From Herbaspirillum sp. LeCh32-8 (GTDB lineage Bacteria > Pseudomonadota > Gammaproteobacteria > Burkholderiales > Burkholderiaceae_D): a DNA stretch of 64,000 nucleotides. Below, piece by piece: positions 46,298 to 56,200 of the stretch; the stretch's first letter is position 1, and each line of letters opens with the position of its first letter. The stretch lies in assembly GCF_017814915.1 (NCBI RefSeq), contig NZ_JAGIPZ010000008.1:1-64000 (forward strand), written 5' to 3'. The position numbers and the translations under genes were made by a program. The notes under the pieces are model-generated. The model was not told the origin of the DNA, did not search any database, and saw only the letters and a list, made by a program, of their open reading frames with translations.

Positions 46298-47320
46298 TCA
46301 CTCGGACGGAATGCCCGGCACCGGGCACTCGGGCGTGCCGGCGCTCTTGCGCGTGATCGCCTCGGCGGCGGCGCGCGCGGCCTGCGGGTCGTTGACCCAG
46401 GTCTTGTAGAAATCGAAGGGACAATCGGCCACACCCGCCGGCGCTTCGCCCGAATTGATCTTGCCGGTGTAGCCGCGGTGCAGCAGCTTGTACAGGTGGT
46501 TCTGCGACTGCCAGTTGCGGCGCGCATCGCGGATCGCATTCACCGAGAGCTCGGCGTACTGGATGCCCATTTCTTCGGTGCCGCATTCGCCCAGCGTGCG
46601 GCCGTCGAAGCCGACGATGGCCGAGTGGCCGAAGTAGGAATACACGCCGTCGAAGCCGGCCGCGTTGGCTACGGCGACGTAGACGTTGTTCATCCAGGCC
46701 ATGGCCTTGGCCACCAGCACCTGCTGCTCCTTGGCCGGATACATGTAGCCCTGGCAACGCACGATCAGCTCGGCGCCCTTCATGGCGCAGTCGCGCCAGA
46801 TCTCGGGATAGTTGCCGTCGTCGCAGATGATCAGGCTGATCTTCAGGCCCTTGGGGCCGTCGCAGACGTAAGTGGCGTCGCCCGGATACCAGCCCTCGAT
46901 CGGCGTCCAGGGCATGATCTTGCGGTACTTCTGCACGATCTCGCCCTGGTCGTTGATCAGCACCAGCGTGTTGTACGGCGCCTTGCGCGGATGCTCCTCG
47001 TGGCGTTCGCCGGTCAGCGAGAACACGCCCCACACGCCGGCGATGCGGCAGGCTTCCGAGAAGATGCGGGTCTCGTCGCCCGGCACCGTGGCGGCGGTCT
47101 CATACATCTCCGCCTCGTCGTACATGATGCCGTGCGTGGAATACTCGGGAAACACCACCAGGTCCAGCCCCGGCAGGCCCTGCTTCATCCCCACCAGCAT
47201 GGCGGCGATCTTCCTGGCGTTGTCCAGCACCTCGCTGCGGTTGTGCAGGCGCGGCATCTTGTAATTGACTACCGCCACGCCGACGGCATCCTTGCTGCTC
47301 GATATGTCTCCATGCCTCAT
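46298..47320 (-). CDS. amiE: Aliphatic amidase AmiE
   Basis: AmiE is a nitrilase-superfamily enzyme that hydrolyses short aliphatic amides such as acetamide and propionamide to acid and ammonia. The 340-residue protein is very close to the Pseudomonas enzyme, starting [20 protein letters not shown], with catalytic triad Glu59 (F-P-E-Y), Lys134 (Q-K-Y-R-K) and Cys166 (I-I-C-D-D). It lies 26 bp after urtE and before fmdA on the same strand. Confidence 0.96.
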   Translation of the reverse strand: MRHGDISSSKDAVGVAVVNYKMPRLHNRSEVLDNARKIAAMLVGMKQGLPGLDLVVFPEYSTHGIMYDEAEMYETAATVPGDETRIFSEACRIAGVWGVFSLTGERHEEHPRKAPYNTLVLINDQGEIVQKYRKIMPWTPIEGWYPGDATYVCDGPKGLKISLIICDDGNYPEIWRDCAMKGAELIVRCQGYMYPAKEQQVLVAKAMAWMNNVYVAVANAAGFDGVYSYFGHSAIVGFDGRTLGECGTEEMGIQYAELSVNAIRDARRNWQSQNHLYKLLHRGYTGKINSGEAPAGVADCPFDFYKTWVNDPQAARAAAEAITRKSAGTPECPVPGIPSE

Positions 47321-47346
47321 GGTTCGGCTCCTTTGCGAAAACGGAA

Positions 47347-48036
47347 TTACACGGACAGATACTTGCTGATGGTCGGCGCATCGACGTTGGCGCGCGTGTC
47401 CTCGTAGACGAAGCGGCCCTTGTCGATCACCAGGAAGCGGTCGGCGATCTCCAGCGTGAAGCTGAGCACCTGCTCCGACACGATGATGGTCAGCTCGCGG
47501 ATCTTGCGGATCTCCTTCAGGCTGCGCGCGATGTCCTTGATGATGGAGGGCTGGATGCCCTCGGTCGGCTCGTCCAGCAGCAGCACGCGTGGGTTGGTGG
47601 CCAGCGCGCGGGCGATGGCCAGCTGTTGCTGCTGCCCGCCGGAGAGATTGCCGCCCTTGCGGGTCCGCATGTCGTAGAGCACCGGGAACAGCGCGTACAG
47701 CTCGTCGGGCACCTTGCCGCGCGCCTGCGGGCCCAGGCCGGTCTGGATGTTTTCCAGCACCGTCATGCCGGGGAAGATCATGCGGCCCTGCGGCACGTAG
47801 GCCACGCCGCGGGCCACGCGCTGGTGGCTTTCCATGCCACCCAGCTCGACGCCGTCGATGGCGATGCTGCCTGCGCGCAGCGGCAGGATGCCCATCAGGG
47901 TCTTGAACAACGTGGTCTTGCCCATGCCGTTGCGGCCCATGACGGCGACGATTTCTTCCTTGGCCACCGACAGGCTGATGTCGTGGATGACCGCGCTCTG
48001 GCCGTAGCCGGAGGCGAGTTGCGAGACATTGAACAT
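47347..48036 (-). CDS. urtE: Urea-type ABC transporter ATP-binding protein UrtE
   Basis: The 229-residue ATPase has Walker [10 protein letters not shown], signature [15 protein letters not shown] and Walker [16 protein letters not shown]. This last pattern is typical of UrtE. GAGGAG precedes ATG 48036; the longer frame starts in the gap. It is last of the five transporter genes and precedes amiE. Confidence 0.94.
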   Translation of the reverse strand: MFNVSQLASGYGQSAVIHDISLSVAKEEIVAVMGRNGMGKTTLFKTLMGILPLRAGSIAIDGVELGGMESHQRVARGVAYVPQGRMIFPGMTVLENIQTGLGPQARGKVPDELYALFPVLYDMRTRKGGNLSGGQQQQLAIARALATNPRVLLLDEPTEGIQPSIIKDIARSLKEIRKIRELTIIVSEQVLSFTLEIADRFLVIDKGRFVYEDTRANVDAPTISKYLSV

Positions 48037-48130
48037 GAAGTTCTCCTCAAATATTCTCAGAGTGGCTGGCAAAACGTCGCCGGCAAGAAGGCAGCAACGC
48101 AGTCCAGCGGCGTTTTTCCAGGCACGGCCG

Positions 48131-48898
48131 TTAGTGGCCGAGGTAGACGTCGATCACCTTGGGGTCGGACTGCACCTTGTCCATGCTGCCTTCGGCCAGG
48201 ATCTTTCCCTGGTGCAGCACGGTCACCTTGTGTGCGATGCTCTTGACGAAGTCCATGTCGTGCTCGATCACCACCACCGAGCGCCCCTGGCTGATACGTC
48301 CCAGCAGCTGCGCGGTCTTCTCGCGCTCGGACACGCTCATGCCGGCCACCGGTTCGTCCAACATCAGCAGTTCGGGCTCCTGCATCAGCAGCATGCCGAT
48401 CTCCAGCCACTGCTTCTGGCCATGCGAAAGCAGGTCGGCCTGGGTATGCAGGAACTCGTCCAGGAAGATCTCGGCGGCCACCGCCTCGACCCGCGCCACC
48501 ACGTCCGGCGAGCGCTTGAAGGTCAGCGCGCCGAACACCTTGCGTCCGCGCGGGAACGACATCTCCAGGTTCTCGAACACCGAGAGGTTTTCGTAGATCG
48601 ACGGCGTCTGGAACTTGCGCCCCACCCCCACCCGCACGATGGCGTGCTCGCTCATCTTGGTGAGCTCATGGTTGTTGAAGCGGATGCTGCCAGAGGTGGC
48701 GCGCGTCTTGCCGCAGATCAGGTCCAGCACGGTGGTCTTGCCGGCGCCGTTGGGGCCGATCACCACGCGCACCTCGTTGCGCTGCACGTAGAAGTTCAGT
48801 TTGTCGACCGCCTTGAAGCCGTCGAAGGAAACCGTGAGATCCTCGATCGCCAGCACCGGGTGGGCGTCCGATTCGAATCCGATGGGTGCGTCGCTCAT
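48131..48898 (-). CDS. urtD: Urea-type ABC transporter ATP-binding protein UrtD
   Basis: The 255-residue ATPase has Walker A GPNGAGKTT (48-56) and the unusual signature LLSHGQKQWLEIGM that is diagnostic for UrtD. Walker B is L-L-M-L-D-E-P-V-A-G-M. Its ATG overlaps the urtC stop by 4 bp (48895-48898), so the two are translationally coupled. Confidence 0.94.
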   Translation of the reverse strand: MSDAPIGFESDAHPVLAIEDLTVSFDGFKAVDKLNFYVQRNEVRVVIGPNGAGKTTVLDLICGKTRATSGSIRFNNHELTKMSEHAIVRVGVGRKFQTPSIYENLSVFENLEMSFPRGRKVFGALTFKRSPDVVARVEAVAAEIFLDEFLHTQADLLSHGQKQWLEIGMLLMQEPELLMLDEPVAGMSVSEREKTAQLLGRISQGRSVVVIEHDMDFVKSIAHKVTVLHQGKILAEGSMDKVQSDPKVIDVYLGH

Positions 48899-50091
48899 TT
48901 GCTTGCCTCCAGGGTGGCGCCGGGCTCGATGCCGTCGCGGGTGGTGTCGGCGGCAGCCTTGGCCGGCGCCTTAGGTTTGACGGCGTCGGGCGCGGCGGCC
49001 GGCTTGCTGCGCAGGCGCGCCATCAGCCGCTTGCCGTGGCTCTGCACCAGGCCGGCCAGGCCGTTGGGGAAGTACATGACCACCGCGATGAACAGGCCGC
49101 CCATCAGGAACAGCCACAGCTCGGGGAAGGTCTCGGAAAAATAGGTCTTGCCGAAGTTCACCAGCAGCGTGCCGTAGACCGCGCCCAGCAGCGACATGCG
49201 CCCGCCCACCGCGGCATAGATCACCATCTCGATGGACGGCACGATGCCCACGAAGGACGGCGACATGAAGCCCACCTGCAGCGTGAACATGGCGCCGCCG
49301 ATGGCCGAGAACATGGCGGCCGCGCAGAACACGAAGACCTTGAAGCTGGCCACGTCGTAGCCCGAGAAGCGCACCCGTTCTTCCTTGTCGCGCATCGCCA
49401 CCAGCAGGCGGCCCAGCTTGGAGGACAGGATGTAACGGCCCAGCAGGATGCAGGCGAACAGCAGCCCGGCGTTGACGAAGAACAGGATCAGCTTGGCGCT
49501 GTCGGTGCGGATGTCCCAGCCCATCAGCGTCTTCAGGTCGGTGATGCCGTTGACGCCGCCGGTCAGGCCCTGCTGGCCGATGATCAGGATCGCCAGGATG
49601 GCGGCGATGGCCTGGGTCACGATGGAGAAGTAGACGTCGCCCACGCGGCGCTTGAACATCGCCAGCCCGATCAGGAAGGCCAGCAGCGTGGGCACTGCCA
49701 GCACCGCCAGCACGGTGAAGCTGAAGCTGTGGAACGGCTGCCACATCGCCGGCAGCGCGGTGATCTGGTTCCAGTCCATGAAGTCGGGGATGCCGGGGGT
49801 GGATTGAATCTTGGTGCTGATCGGGTCGGAGGCTTCCAACTTCAGGAACATCGCCATGCAGTAGCCGCCCAGGCCGAAGAACACGCCCTGCCCCAGGCTG
49901 AGGATGCCGCCGTAGCCCCAGCACAGCACCAGGCCGACCGCGACGAAGGCGTACGACAGGTACTTGCCGACCAGGTTGAGGCGGAACATGTCCAGCGACA
50001 GCGGGAACACCACCAGCAGCAGCGCGCCCAGCACCAGCAGTCCCATCAAGCCGGACTTGCCGCCCAATAATTTTTCGTATGCCGCATTCAT
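48895..50091 (-). CDS. urtC: Urea-type ABC transporter permease UrtC
   Basis: The 398-residue LivM-type permease has about ten membrane helices and the motif W-G-Y-G-G-I-L-S-L-G-Q-G-V-F-F-G-L-G-G-Y of the family. The C-terminal cytoplasmic tail after about residue 365 is Pro/Ala-rich. It pairs with UrtB to form the channel. It lies 43 bp after urtB. Confidence 0.94.
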   Translation of the reverse strand: MNAAYEKLLGGKSGLMGLLVLGALLLVVFPLSLDMFRLNLVGKYLSYAFVAVGLVLCWGYGGILSLGQGVFFGLGGYCMAMFLKLEASDPISTKIQSTPGIPDFMDWNQITALPAMWQPFHSFSFTVLAVLAVPTLLAFLIGLAMFKRRVGDVYFSIVTQAIAAILAILIIGQQGLTGGVNGITDLKTLMGWDIRTDSAKLILFFVNAGLLFACILLGRYILSSKLGRLLVAMRDKEERVRFSGYDVASFKVFVFCAAAMFSAIGGAMFTLQVGFMSPSFVGIVPSIEMVIYAAVGGRMSLLGAVYGTLLVNFGKTYFSETFPELWLFLMGGLFIAVVMYFPNGLAGLVQSHGKRLMARLRSKPAAAPDAVKPKAPAKAAADTTRDGIEPGATLEASK

Positions 50092-50134
50092 TGTCTGGCC
50101 TCGCTAAGATGAAGTCGTGAAGAGAGGGCCGCGT

Positions 50135-51052
50135 TCACTTGCGCACCTTGCTGGAGAACAGGCCCTGCGGACGCAGCATCAGGATCAGGATCACCGCCGA
50201 CAGCGTGAGCACCTTGGCCATCGAGCCGGTCAGGAAGAACTCCGCGGTGGACTGGGTCTGGGCAATCGAGAAGGCCGAGGCGATGGTGCCGATCAGGCTC
50301 TGGGCGCCGCCGAACACCACCACCAGGAAGGTGTCGACGATGTACAGCGAGCCGCTGGTGGGGCCGGTCGAGCCGATCGTGGTGAAGGCCGCGCCGGCCA
50401 CGCCGGCCACGCCGCAACCGAGGGCAAAGGTGGTGCGGTCGACCTTGCGGGTGTTGATGCCCACCGCCCCGCTCATGACCCGGTTCTGCATCGTGGCGCG
50501 CACCTGCAACCCCCAGCGCGAACGGAACAGCAGCACGAAGATGGCGCCGGTCAGCAGCACCGTCAGGCCCATCATGAACAGGCCGTTGATCGGAATGTCG
50601 ATGGCATCGGTAGGCTTGAACGAGCCCAGCAGCCAGTTCGGCAAGGTGGCGCTGACTTCCTTGGCGCCGAAGATGGAACGGAAGGTCTGCTGCATCGCCA
50701 GCGACAGGCCCCAGGTCGCCAGCAGCGTATCCAGCGGGCGCTTGTAGAGACGGCTGATCAGGAGCAGCTCGGTCAGGTAGCCGACGCCGTAGGCCACCAC
50801 GAAGGACAGCACCACCGCGCCGAAGAAATAGAACGGCTGCAGCGCCGGCGCGTAGGTCGTGGTCAGGTGCGACAGCAGGTAGGTAATGTAGGCGCCGATG
50901 GTCAGGAACTCGCCATGCGCCATGTTGATCACGCCCATCTGGCCGAAGATGATGGCCAGTCCCAGCGCCATGAGCAGCAGCACGCAAAACACCGACAGGC
51001 CGTTGAAGCCCTGCATGGCGAAGATGGCGCCGAATTCGGATAGAGAAACCAT
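50135..51052 (-). CDS. urtB: Urea-type ABC transporter permease UrtB (short form)
   Basis: The 305-residue LivH-type permease has about eight membrane helices, with I-N-M-A-H-G-E-F-L-T-I-G-A-Y near residue 45 and the E-A-type cytoplasmic loop M-Q-N-R-V-M-S-G-A-V-G-I. Many UrtB proteins are over 500 residues with an extra N-terminal domain; this one lacks it, as in amide-linked transporters. A repeat-containing gap of 247 bp separates it from urtA. Confidence 0.92.
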   Translation of the reverse strand: MVSLSEFGAIFAMQGFNGLSVFCVLLLMALGLAIIFGQMGVINMAHGEFLTIGAYITYLLSHLTTTYAPALQPFYFFGAVVLSFVVAYGVGYLTELLLISRLYKRPLDTLLATWGLSLAMQQTFRSIFGAKEVSATLPNWLLGSFKPTDAIDIPINGLFMMGLTVLLTGAIFVLLFRSRWGLQVRATMQNRVMSGAVGINTRKVDRTTFALGCGVAGVAGAAFTTIGSTGPTSGSLYIVDTFLVVVFGGAQSLIGTIASAFSIAQTQSTAEFFLTGSMAKVLTLSAVILILMLRPQGLFSSKVRK

Positions 51053-51191
51053 GTTGACTCCCGCCGTGGGCGATAAAGGATGGAGCGAAAAAAGCCGGGC
51101 TTACGCACCGGCAAGCCGAGGGGCGGCAGCGTCCGCATGTCACAACAGACGCCGCCGCTTTGCTGCTCGGATCGACGGCTGCAGCCCCACC

Positions 51192-51224
51192 CCGTCATCC
51201 CGGCGCAGGCCGGGATCCAGTGTC
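51192..51224. repeat. Second copy of the 33 nt dispersed palindrome
   Basis: This is identical to 39808-39840, with stem TCCCGGC/GCCGGGA and loop GCAG. It lies in the urtA-urtB gap and could affect mRNA stability or partial termination so that urtA is made in excess over the permeases. Confidence 0.8.
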
Positions 51225-51299
51225 GTTCGCTGCCCGGCCGCGAGGGCTGGGACAGAAAACGCCACCGGCAAGACCGAGTGACGCCGCAGCCGCACAGGC

Positions 51300-52556
51300 T
51301 TACTGATAGCCCTTCGGGAAAGGATTGGGCTCGATCAGGTCGGACTCGTAGATGACCTTGAACTGGCCATCCTTCTGCGCCTCGCCGATGCGGGTCTTGC
51401 TCCACAGGTGATGGTTCTCGTGCACCTTGACGTAGCCTTCCGGCGCGGTCTTCAACTCGATGCCGGGCGAGGCCGCGACCACCTTGTCGACGTCGAAGCT
51501 GCCGGCCTTCTCGACCGCCGCCTTCCACAGCCACGGGCCGAGGTAAGCGGCCTGGGTGACGTCGCCGATCACCGAGTTGGCGCCGAACTTGGCCTTGAAC
51601 TCGGCGACGAATTTCTTGTTGTTGGCGTTGTCCAGGCTCTGGAAATACTTCATCGAGGCGAAGAAGCCTTCGACGTTCTCGCCGCCGATGCCCAGCATTT
51701 CATCCTCGGTCACCGAGATGGTCAGCAGGTTCTGGGTCTTGGCGGTGACGCCGGCCGCCTTCAGCTGCTTGTAGAAGGCCACGTTGCTGCCGCCGACCAC
51801 GTCGGCGAAGATCACGTCTGGCTTCTTCAGCTTGATCTTGTTGATCAGCGAGCCGAACTGGGTGTTGCCCAGCGGGTAATACTCCTCGCCCACCACCGAG
51901 CCCTTGAGCACGTTCTCGATGTGCTTGCGGGCGATCTTGTTGGAGGTGCGCGGCCAGATGTAGTCCGAGCCGACCAGGAAGAAGGTCTTGGCCTTCTTTT
52001 CCTTGGCCACCCAGTTCAGCCCTGCCAGCACCTGCTGTGTCGCCTCCTGCCCGGTATAGAACACGTTCTTGGATTGCTCCAGGCCTTCGTAGAAGGTCGG
52101 GTAGTACAACAGGCCGTTGTCCTTCTCGAACACCGGCAGCACCGCCTTGCGCGAGGCCGAGGTCCAGCAGCCGAAGACGGCCGCGACGCGGTCGTTCTCC
52201 AGCAGCTTCTTGGCCTTTTCGGCGAAGGTCGGCCAGTCGCTGGCGCCGTCTTCCTGGATGATCTTGATCTTGCGGCCGAGGATGCCGCCCATGGAGTTGA
52301 TCTGGTCGATGGCCAGGCGCTCGGCCTGGATCGAGCCGGTCTCGCTGATGGCCATGGTACCGGTGGCCGAGTGCAACTGGCCGACGGTGACTTCGGTGTC
52401 GGTAATGGCCAACTTGGTGGTGTTGACCTTGGCGGTCGGGAACTGCTGCGCCGAGGCGATGGCCGGCAGCGCCGCGGCTGCCGCACCGGCGGCCAGCCCC
52501 ATCAGGATCTTGCGCCGTTGGGATGAGGCGGGTTTGGAAGAGGAACGGTGCGACAT
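51300..52556 (-). CDS. urtA: Urea/short-chain amide ABC transporter substrate-binding protein UrtA
   Basis: UrtA binds the substrate in the periplasm. The 418-residue precursor has a signal peptide with twin arginines (S-Q-R-R-K-I-L, then a hydrophobic core and A-S-A), so export by Tat is possible. The mature part is a LivJ-type binding protein with V-G-Q-L-H-S-A-T-G-T-M-A-I-S-E and F-G-C-W-T-S-A-S-R-K-A-V-L-P. AAGGAG precedes ATG 52556. It is the first gene of the cluster. Urea and acetamide/formamide are both plausible given amiE and fmdA downstream. Confidence 0.93.
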   Translation of the reverse strand: MSHRSSSKPASSQRRKILMGLAAGAAAAALPAIASAQQFPTAKVNTTKLAITDTEVTVGQLHSATGTMAISETGSIQAERLAIDQINSMGGILGRKIKIIQEDGASDWPTFAEKAKKLLENDRVAAVFGCWTSASRKAVLPVFEKDNGLLYYPTFYEGLEQSKNVFYTGQEATQQVLAGLNWVAKEKKAKTFFLVGSDYIWPRTSNKIARKHIENVLKGSVVGEEYYPLGNTQFGSLINKIKLKKPDVIFADVVGGSNVAFYKQLKAAGVTAKTQNLLTISVTEDEMLGIGGENVEGFFASMKYFQSLDNANNKKFVAEFKAKFGANSVIGDVTQAAYLGPWLWKAAVEKAGSFDVDKVVAASPGIELKTAPEGYVKVHENHHLWSKTRIGEAQKDGQFKVIYESDLIEPNPFPKGYQ

Positions 52557-52855
52557 GCGGTACTCCTTTCGTGCTTTGTTGGACTCATGGAACGCGATCG
52601 TGGCGATCGCGATGCTGGTGGCGTTGCTTGCACTTGCTGCACTCACTGCATTCATTGCGCTCATTACATGACCTGAACCGCCCGCAGCCGGCAGGCGCCC
52701 CCGGTCGAACGAATCCGGCCAGACCAGGCATTGCGGACTGAGGCGGCGGCGCGGGCATGCGAGCATTTCTCTCCTGCTGCCGGCCGGCGCGTCGCCAGCG
52801 CTTGATTGCCGTTCGTTCTGGGACGAAGAATAGGAGCGTCGATGCGGCGCAACAA

Positions 52856-52871
52856 TACGTTGTTTGACGTA
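52856..52871. promoter_or_regulatory. Operator copy 1 (TACGTTGTTTGACGTA)
   Basis: The imperfect palindrome matches copy 2 at 14 of 16 positions in the same register. It lies 300 bp from urtA and 333 bp from the kinase start. Confidence 0.65.
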
Positions 52872-53026
52872 ACGCGCCGGGCGCTGCGGCGCGGCGCGCG
52901 TGCACAGGTTTCGCCCATGACCGGCATGGAATTGGTGCGTCCCGGCGGCAACACTCCCGCCCCGCAGGAGGCCGCAAGCGCGCGCCGTGCCGCGTTTTGG
53001 TGAAGCGCGCAGCAATGCGGCGCGGC

Positions 53027-53050
53027 GGCATACGTCATTTGACGTATGCC
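53027..53050. promoter_or_regulatory. Operator copy 2 (perfect inverted repeat)
   Basis: Arms ggcatacgtca and tgacgtatgcc are perfectly complementary over 11 bp with a TT spacer. The centre is 175 bp from that of copy 1. The obvious candidate binder is the LuxR-type response regulator encoded downstream. Confidence 0.7.
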
Positions 53051-53203
53051 CGCGCCCGCCGATTGGTTTGAAAATTGCTTTCTGAAGAATCTGAAGCCAT
53101 CACCGCAGCGCGAGGCCGCCCTGCAGCATCCCGCGCCGCAGGAGAACGGACGCGGCAGCCCGTAGCACGGCCACCCGGCCGCACACAAGAACGCGAGCAC
53201 ACT

Positions 53204-56200
53204 GTGAGCAATCCCGCCATACAACGGATCGTGAAGGTCCGGCGCGACTACAACACCTGGGTCGCCAACGAGACGCTGGAAGACTATGCGCTGCGCTACA
53301 CGCCGCGCTCGTTTCGCCGCTGGTCGGAATTCCGGCTGGCCAATACGGCGCTGGGCGCGACCTCGTTCCTGGCGCTGGAGGCGATCAGCGGCGCCATCAC
53401 CCTCAGTTATGGCTTTACCAACACCTTCTGGGCCATCGTCTGCGTGGTGGTGCTGTTCTTCCTGACCGGCCTGCCGATCAGCTACTACGCCGCCCGCTAC
53501 GGCGTCGACATGGACCTGCTCACGCGCGGCGCCGGCTTCGGCTATATCGGCTCCACCGTGACCTCGCTGATCTACGCCAGCTTCACCTTCATCTTCTTCG
53601 CGCTGGAAGCGGCGATCATGGCGCAGGCCATCGAGATCTACTTCGGCCTGCCGCTGGTCTACGGCTACGTGCTGTGCTCGCTGATCATCATTCCGATGGT
53701 GGCCTACGGCATTACCTTGATCAACCGGCTGCAAATGTGGACCCAGTCGCTGTGGCTGGTGCTGCTGGCGCTGCCCTACATCTGCGTGCTGCACAAGGAA
53801 CCCGACGCGCTGGCCAACCTGATCACCTTCGCCGGGCGCGCCGAGGACGGCAGCTCGTTCAACATCCTGCTGTTCGGCGCTGCGGCCACGGTGGCTTTCT
53901 CGCTGATCGCGCAGATCGGCGAACAGGTCGACTTCCTGCGCTTCCTGCCGGAAAAGACCGAGGCCAACCGCGGCCGCTGGTGGAGCGCGCTGCTGCTGGC
54001 CGGGCCCGGCTGGATCCTGCTGGGCGGGGCCAAGATGCTGGGCGGCGCGCTGCTGGCCTTTCTCGCCATCCAGCACGAGATCCCGATGGGCAAGGCGGTG
54101 GAGCCGACCCAGATGTACCTGGTCGGCTACCAGTACGTGTTCGCCAATCCGGCGCTGGCGCTGGGCGCGGTGGTGCTGTTCGTGGTGGTGTCGCAGATCA
54201 AGATCAACGTCACCAATGCCTACGCCGGCTCGCTGGCCTGGTCCAACTTCTTCGCGCGGCTGACCCACAGCCACCCCGGGCGCGTGGTATGGCTGGTGTT
54301 CAATGTGCTGATCGCGGTGCTGCTCATGGAGCTGGGCGTGTTCAACGCGCTCGAGCACGTGCTGGCGCTGTACAGCCTGGTGGCGATCTCGTGGATAGGC
54401 GCGGTGGTCTCCGACCTGCTGATCAACAAGCCGCTCAAGCTTTCGCCGGCGCACATCGAGTTCAAGCGCGCCCACCTGTACGACGTCAACCCGGTCGGCG
54501 TGGGCGCGATGGCGATCGCCTCGCTGCTCTCGGCCGTCGCCATGTCGGGCGTGCTGGGCAAGCTGGCGGCGGCGATGTCGCCCTTCATCGCGCTGGGCAC
54601 GGCGCTGGTGTGCGCGCCGCTGATCGCGCTGGCCACCGGCAGCCGCTACTACATCGCGCGCCGCGACACCCTGTCCGACCACAGCCATGCCCAGGGCCAG
54701 CTCGACTGCGTGATCTGCGGCAACCGCTTCGAGACGCCCGACATGGCCCATTGCCCGGCCTACCAGGGCGCCATCTGTTCGCTGTGCTGCTCGCTGGACG
54801 CGCGCTGCAACGACCGCTGCAAGACGCCCGCGGCGCGCCTGCCCAACCAGATCTTCCTGACCTTGCGTCGCCTGATGCCGGCGCGCTTCTCGCTCAAGCT
54901 CAACACCCGCATCGGCCACTACCTGATCGTGTTCGGCGTGCTGGCCGGAGGGCTGGCGGTGATGCTGTGGATGCTCTATTTCCAGCAGATGGCCGATATC
55001 TCCGGCACCGCTCTGGTGACGGCGGACTCCCTGCGCGGCGTCTTCATCAAGCTGTTCTGCATGCTGCTGGTGGTGCTCGGGGTCGGCGCCTGGTGGCTGG
55101 TGCTGACCAATGAGAGCCGCGCCGTGGCGCAGGAAGAGTCGGAGCGCCAGACCAACCTGCTGCTGCAGGAGATCGAGGCGCACAAGCGCACCGACGCCGA
55201 GCTGCAGCGCGCCAAGGAAGCCGCCGAAGCGGCCAACCTGGCCAAGAGCCGCTTCGTGGCCGGCATGAGCCATGAGCTGCGCACGCCGCTCAACAGCATC
55301 CTCGGCTACGCGCAGATCCTGCACGTGGACGCCACCATCCCGCCGGCGCGCAAGGACGCCATCGCCACCATCCGCCGCAGCGGCGAGCACCTGCTGAGCC
55401 TGATCGACGGCCTGCTCGACATCGCCAAGATCGAGGCCGGCAAAATGCGCCTGGCGTCGGACGAGCTGGCGCTGCCGGGCCTGCTCGAACAGATCACCGC
55501 CATGTTCGCGCCGCAGGCCGAGCAGAAAGGCTTGCATTTCCGCTTCGAGCAGGTCGGCCGCCTGCCCGGCATCGTCCATGCCGACCAGAAGCGGGTACGC
55601 CAGATCCTGATCAACCTGCTGGGCAACGCCGTCAAGTTCACCGACCAGGGCGGCGTCACCCTGCGGGTGCGCTACGCGCGCGAGATCGCCTATTTCGACA
55701 TCATCGACACCGGCATCGGCATCGCCGACGACGACCTGGAACGCATCTTCCTGCCGTTCGAGCGCAGCAACGCCGCCAACCTGCGCGGCGACATCGGCAC
55801 CGGCCTGGGCCTGGCCATCAGCCGCATGCTGACCCACATCATGGGCGGCGAGCTGTCGGTGCAAAGCGAGGTCGGACGCGGCAGCAGCTTCCACCTCAAG
55901 ATCTATCTGCCGGAGGTGCACGTGCCGCGTCCCACGCTGAAACTGGAAGACCAGATGTCGGGCTACGCCGGCCCCAGCAAACGGATACTGGTGGTCGACG
56001 ACCAGGCCTCGCAGCGCCGCATCCTGCGGGAGATGCTGCAGCCGCTGGGCTTCGAGGTGCAGGAAGCCGACAGCGGCATCGCCTGCATGGAAGCGCTCTC
56101 GCGCGCCCTGCCCGACCTGGTGCTGCTCGACATCGCCATGCCGCTGATGGACGGCTGGTCGGTGGCGCGCGCCATCCGCGCCCGCGGGCTGCTGCGCTTG

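Larger units (their letters stand above)
52557..53203. other. Divergent regulatory region between urtA and the sensor kinase
   Basis: These 647 bp hold no convincing gene. They carry two copies of a palindromic operator (52856-52871 and 53027-53050) and GC-rich spacer sequence, and they must contain the promoters of urtA (minus) and the kinase (plus). Reading frames here in both strands are GC-driven. Confidence 0.7.

Noticed and set aside
53075..53203. TTG 53075 as start of the sensor kinase
   Set aside because: It would add 43 Arg/Ala/Pro-rich residues with no similarity to NCS1 N-termini. GTG 53204 fits better, though ribosome binding sites are weak for both.
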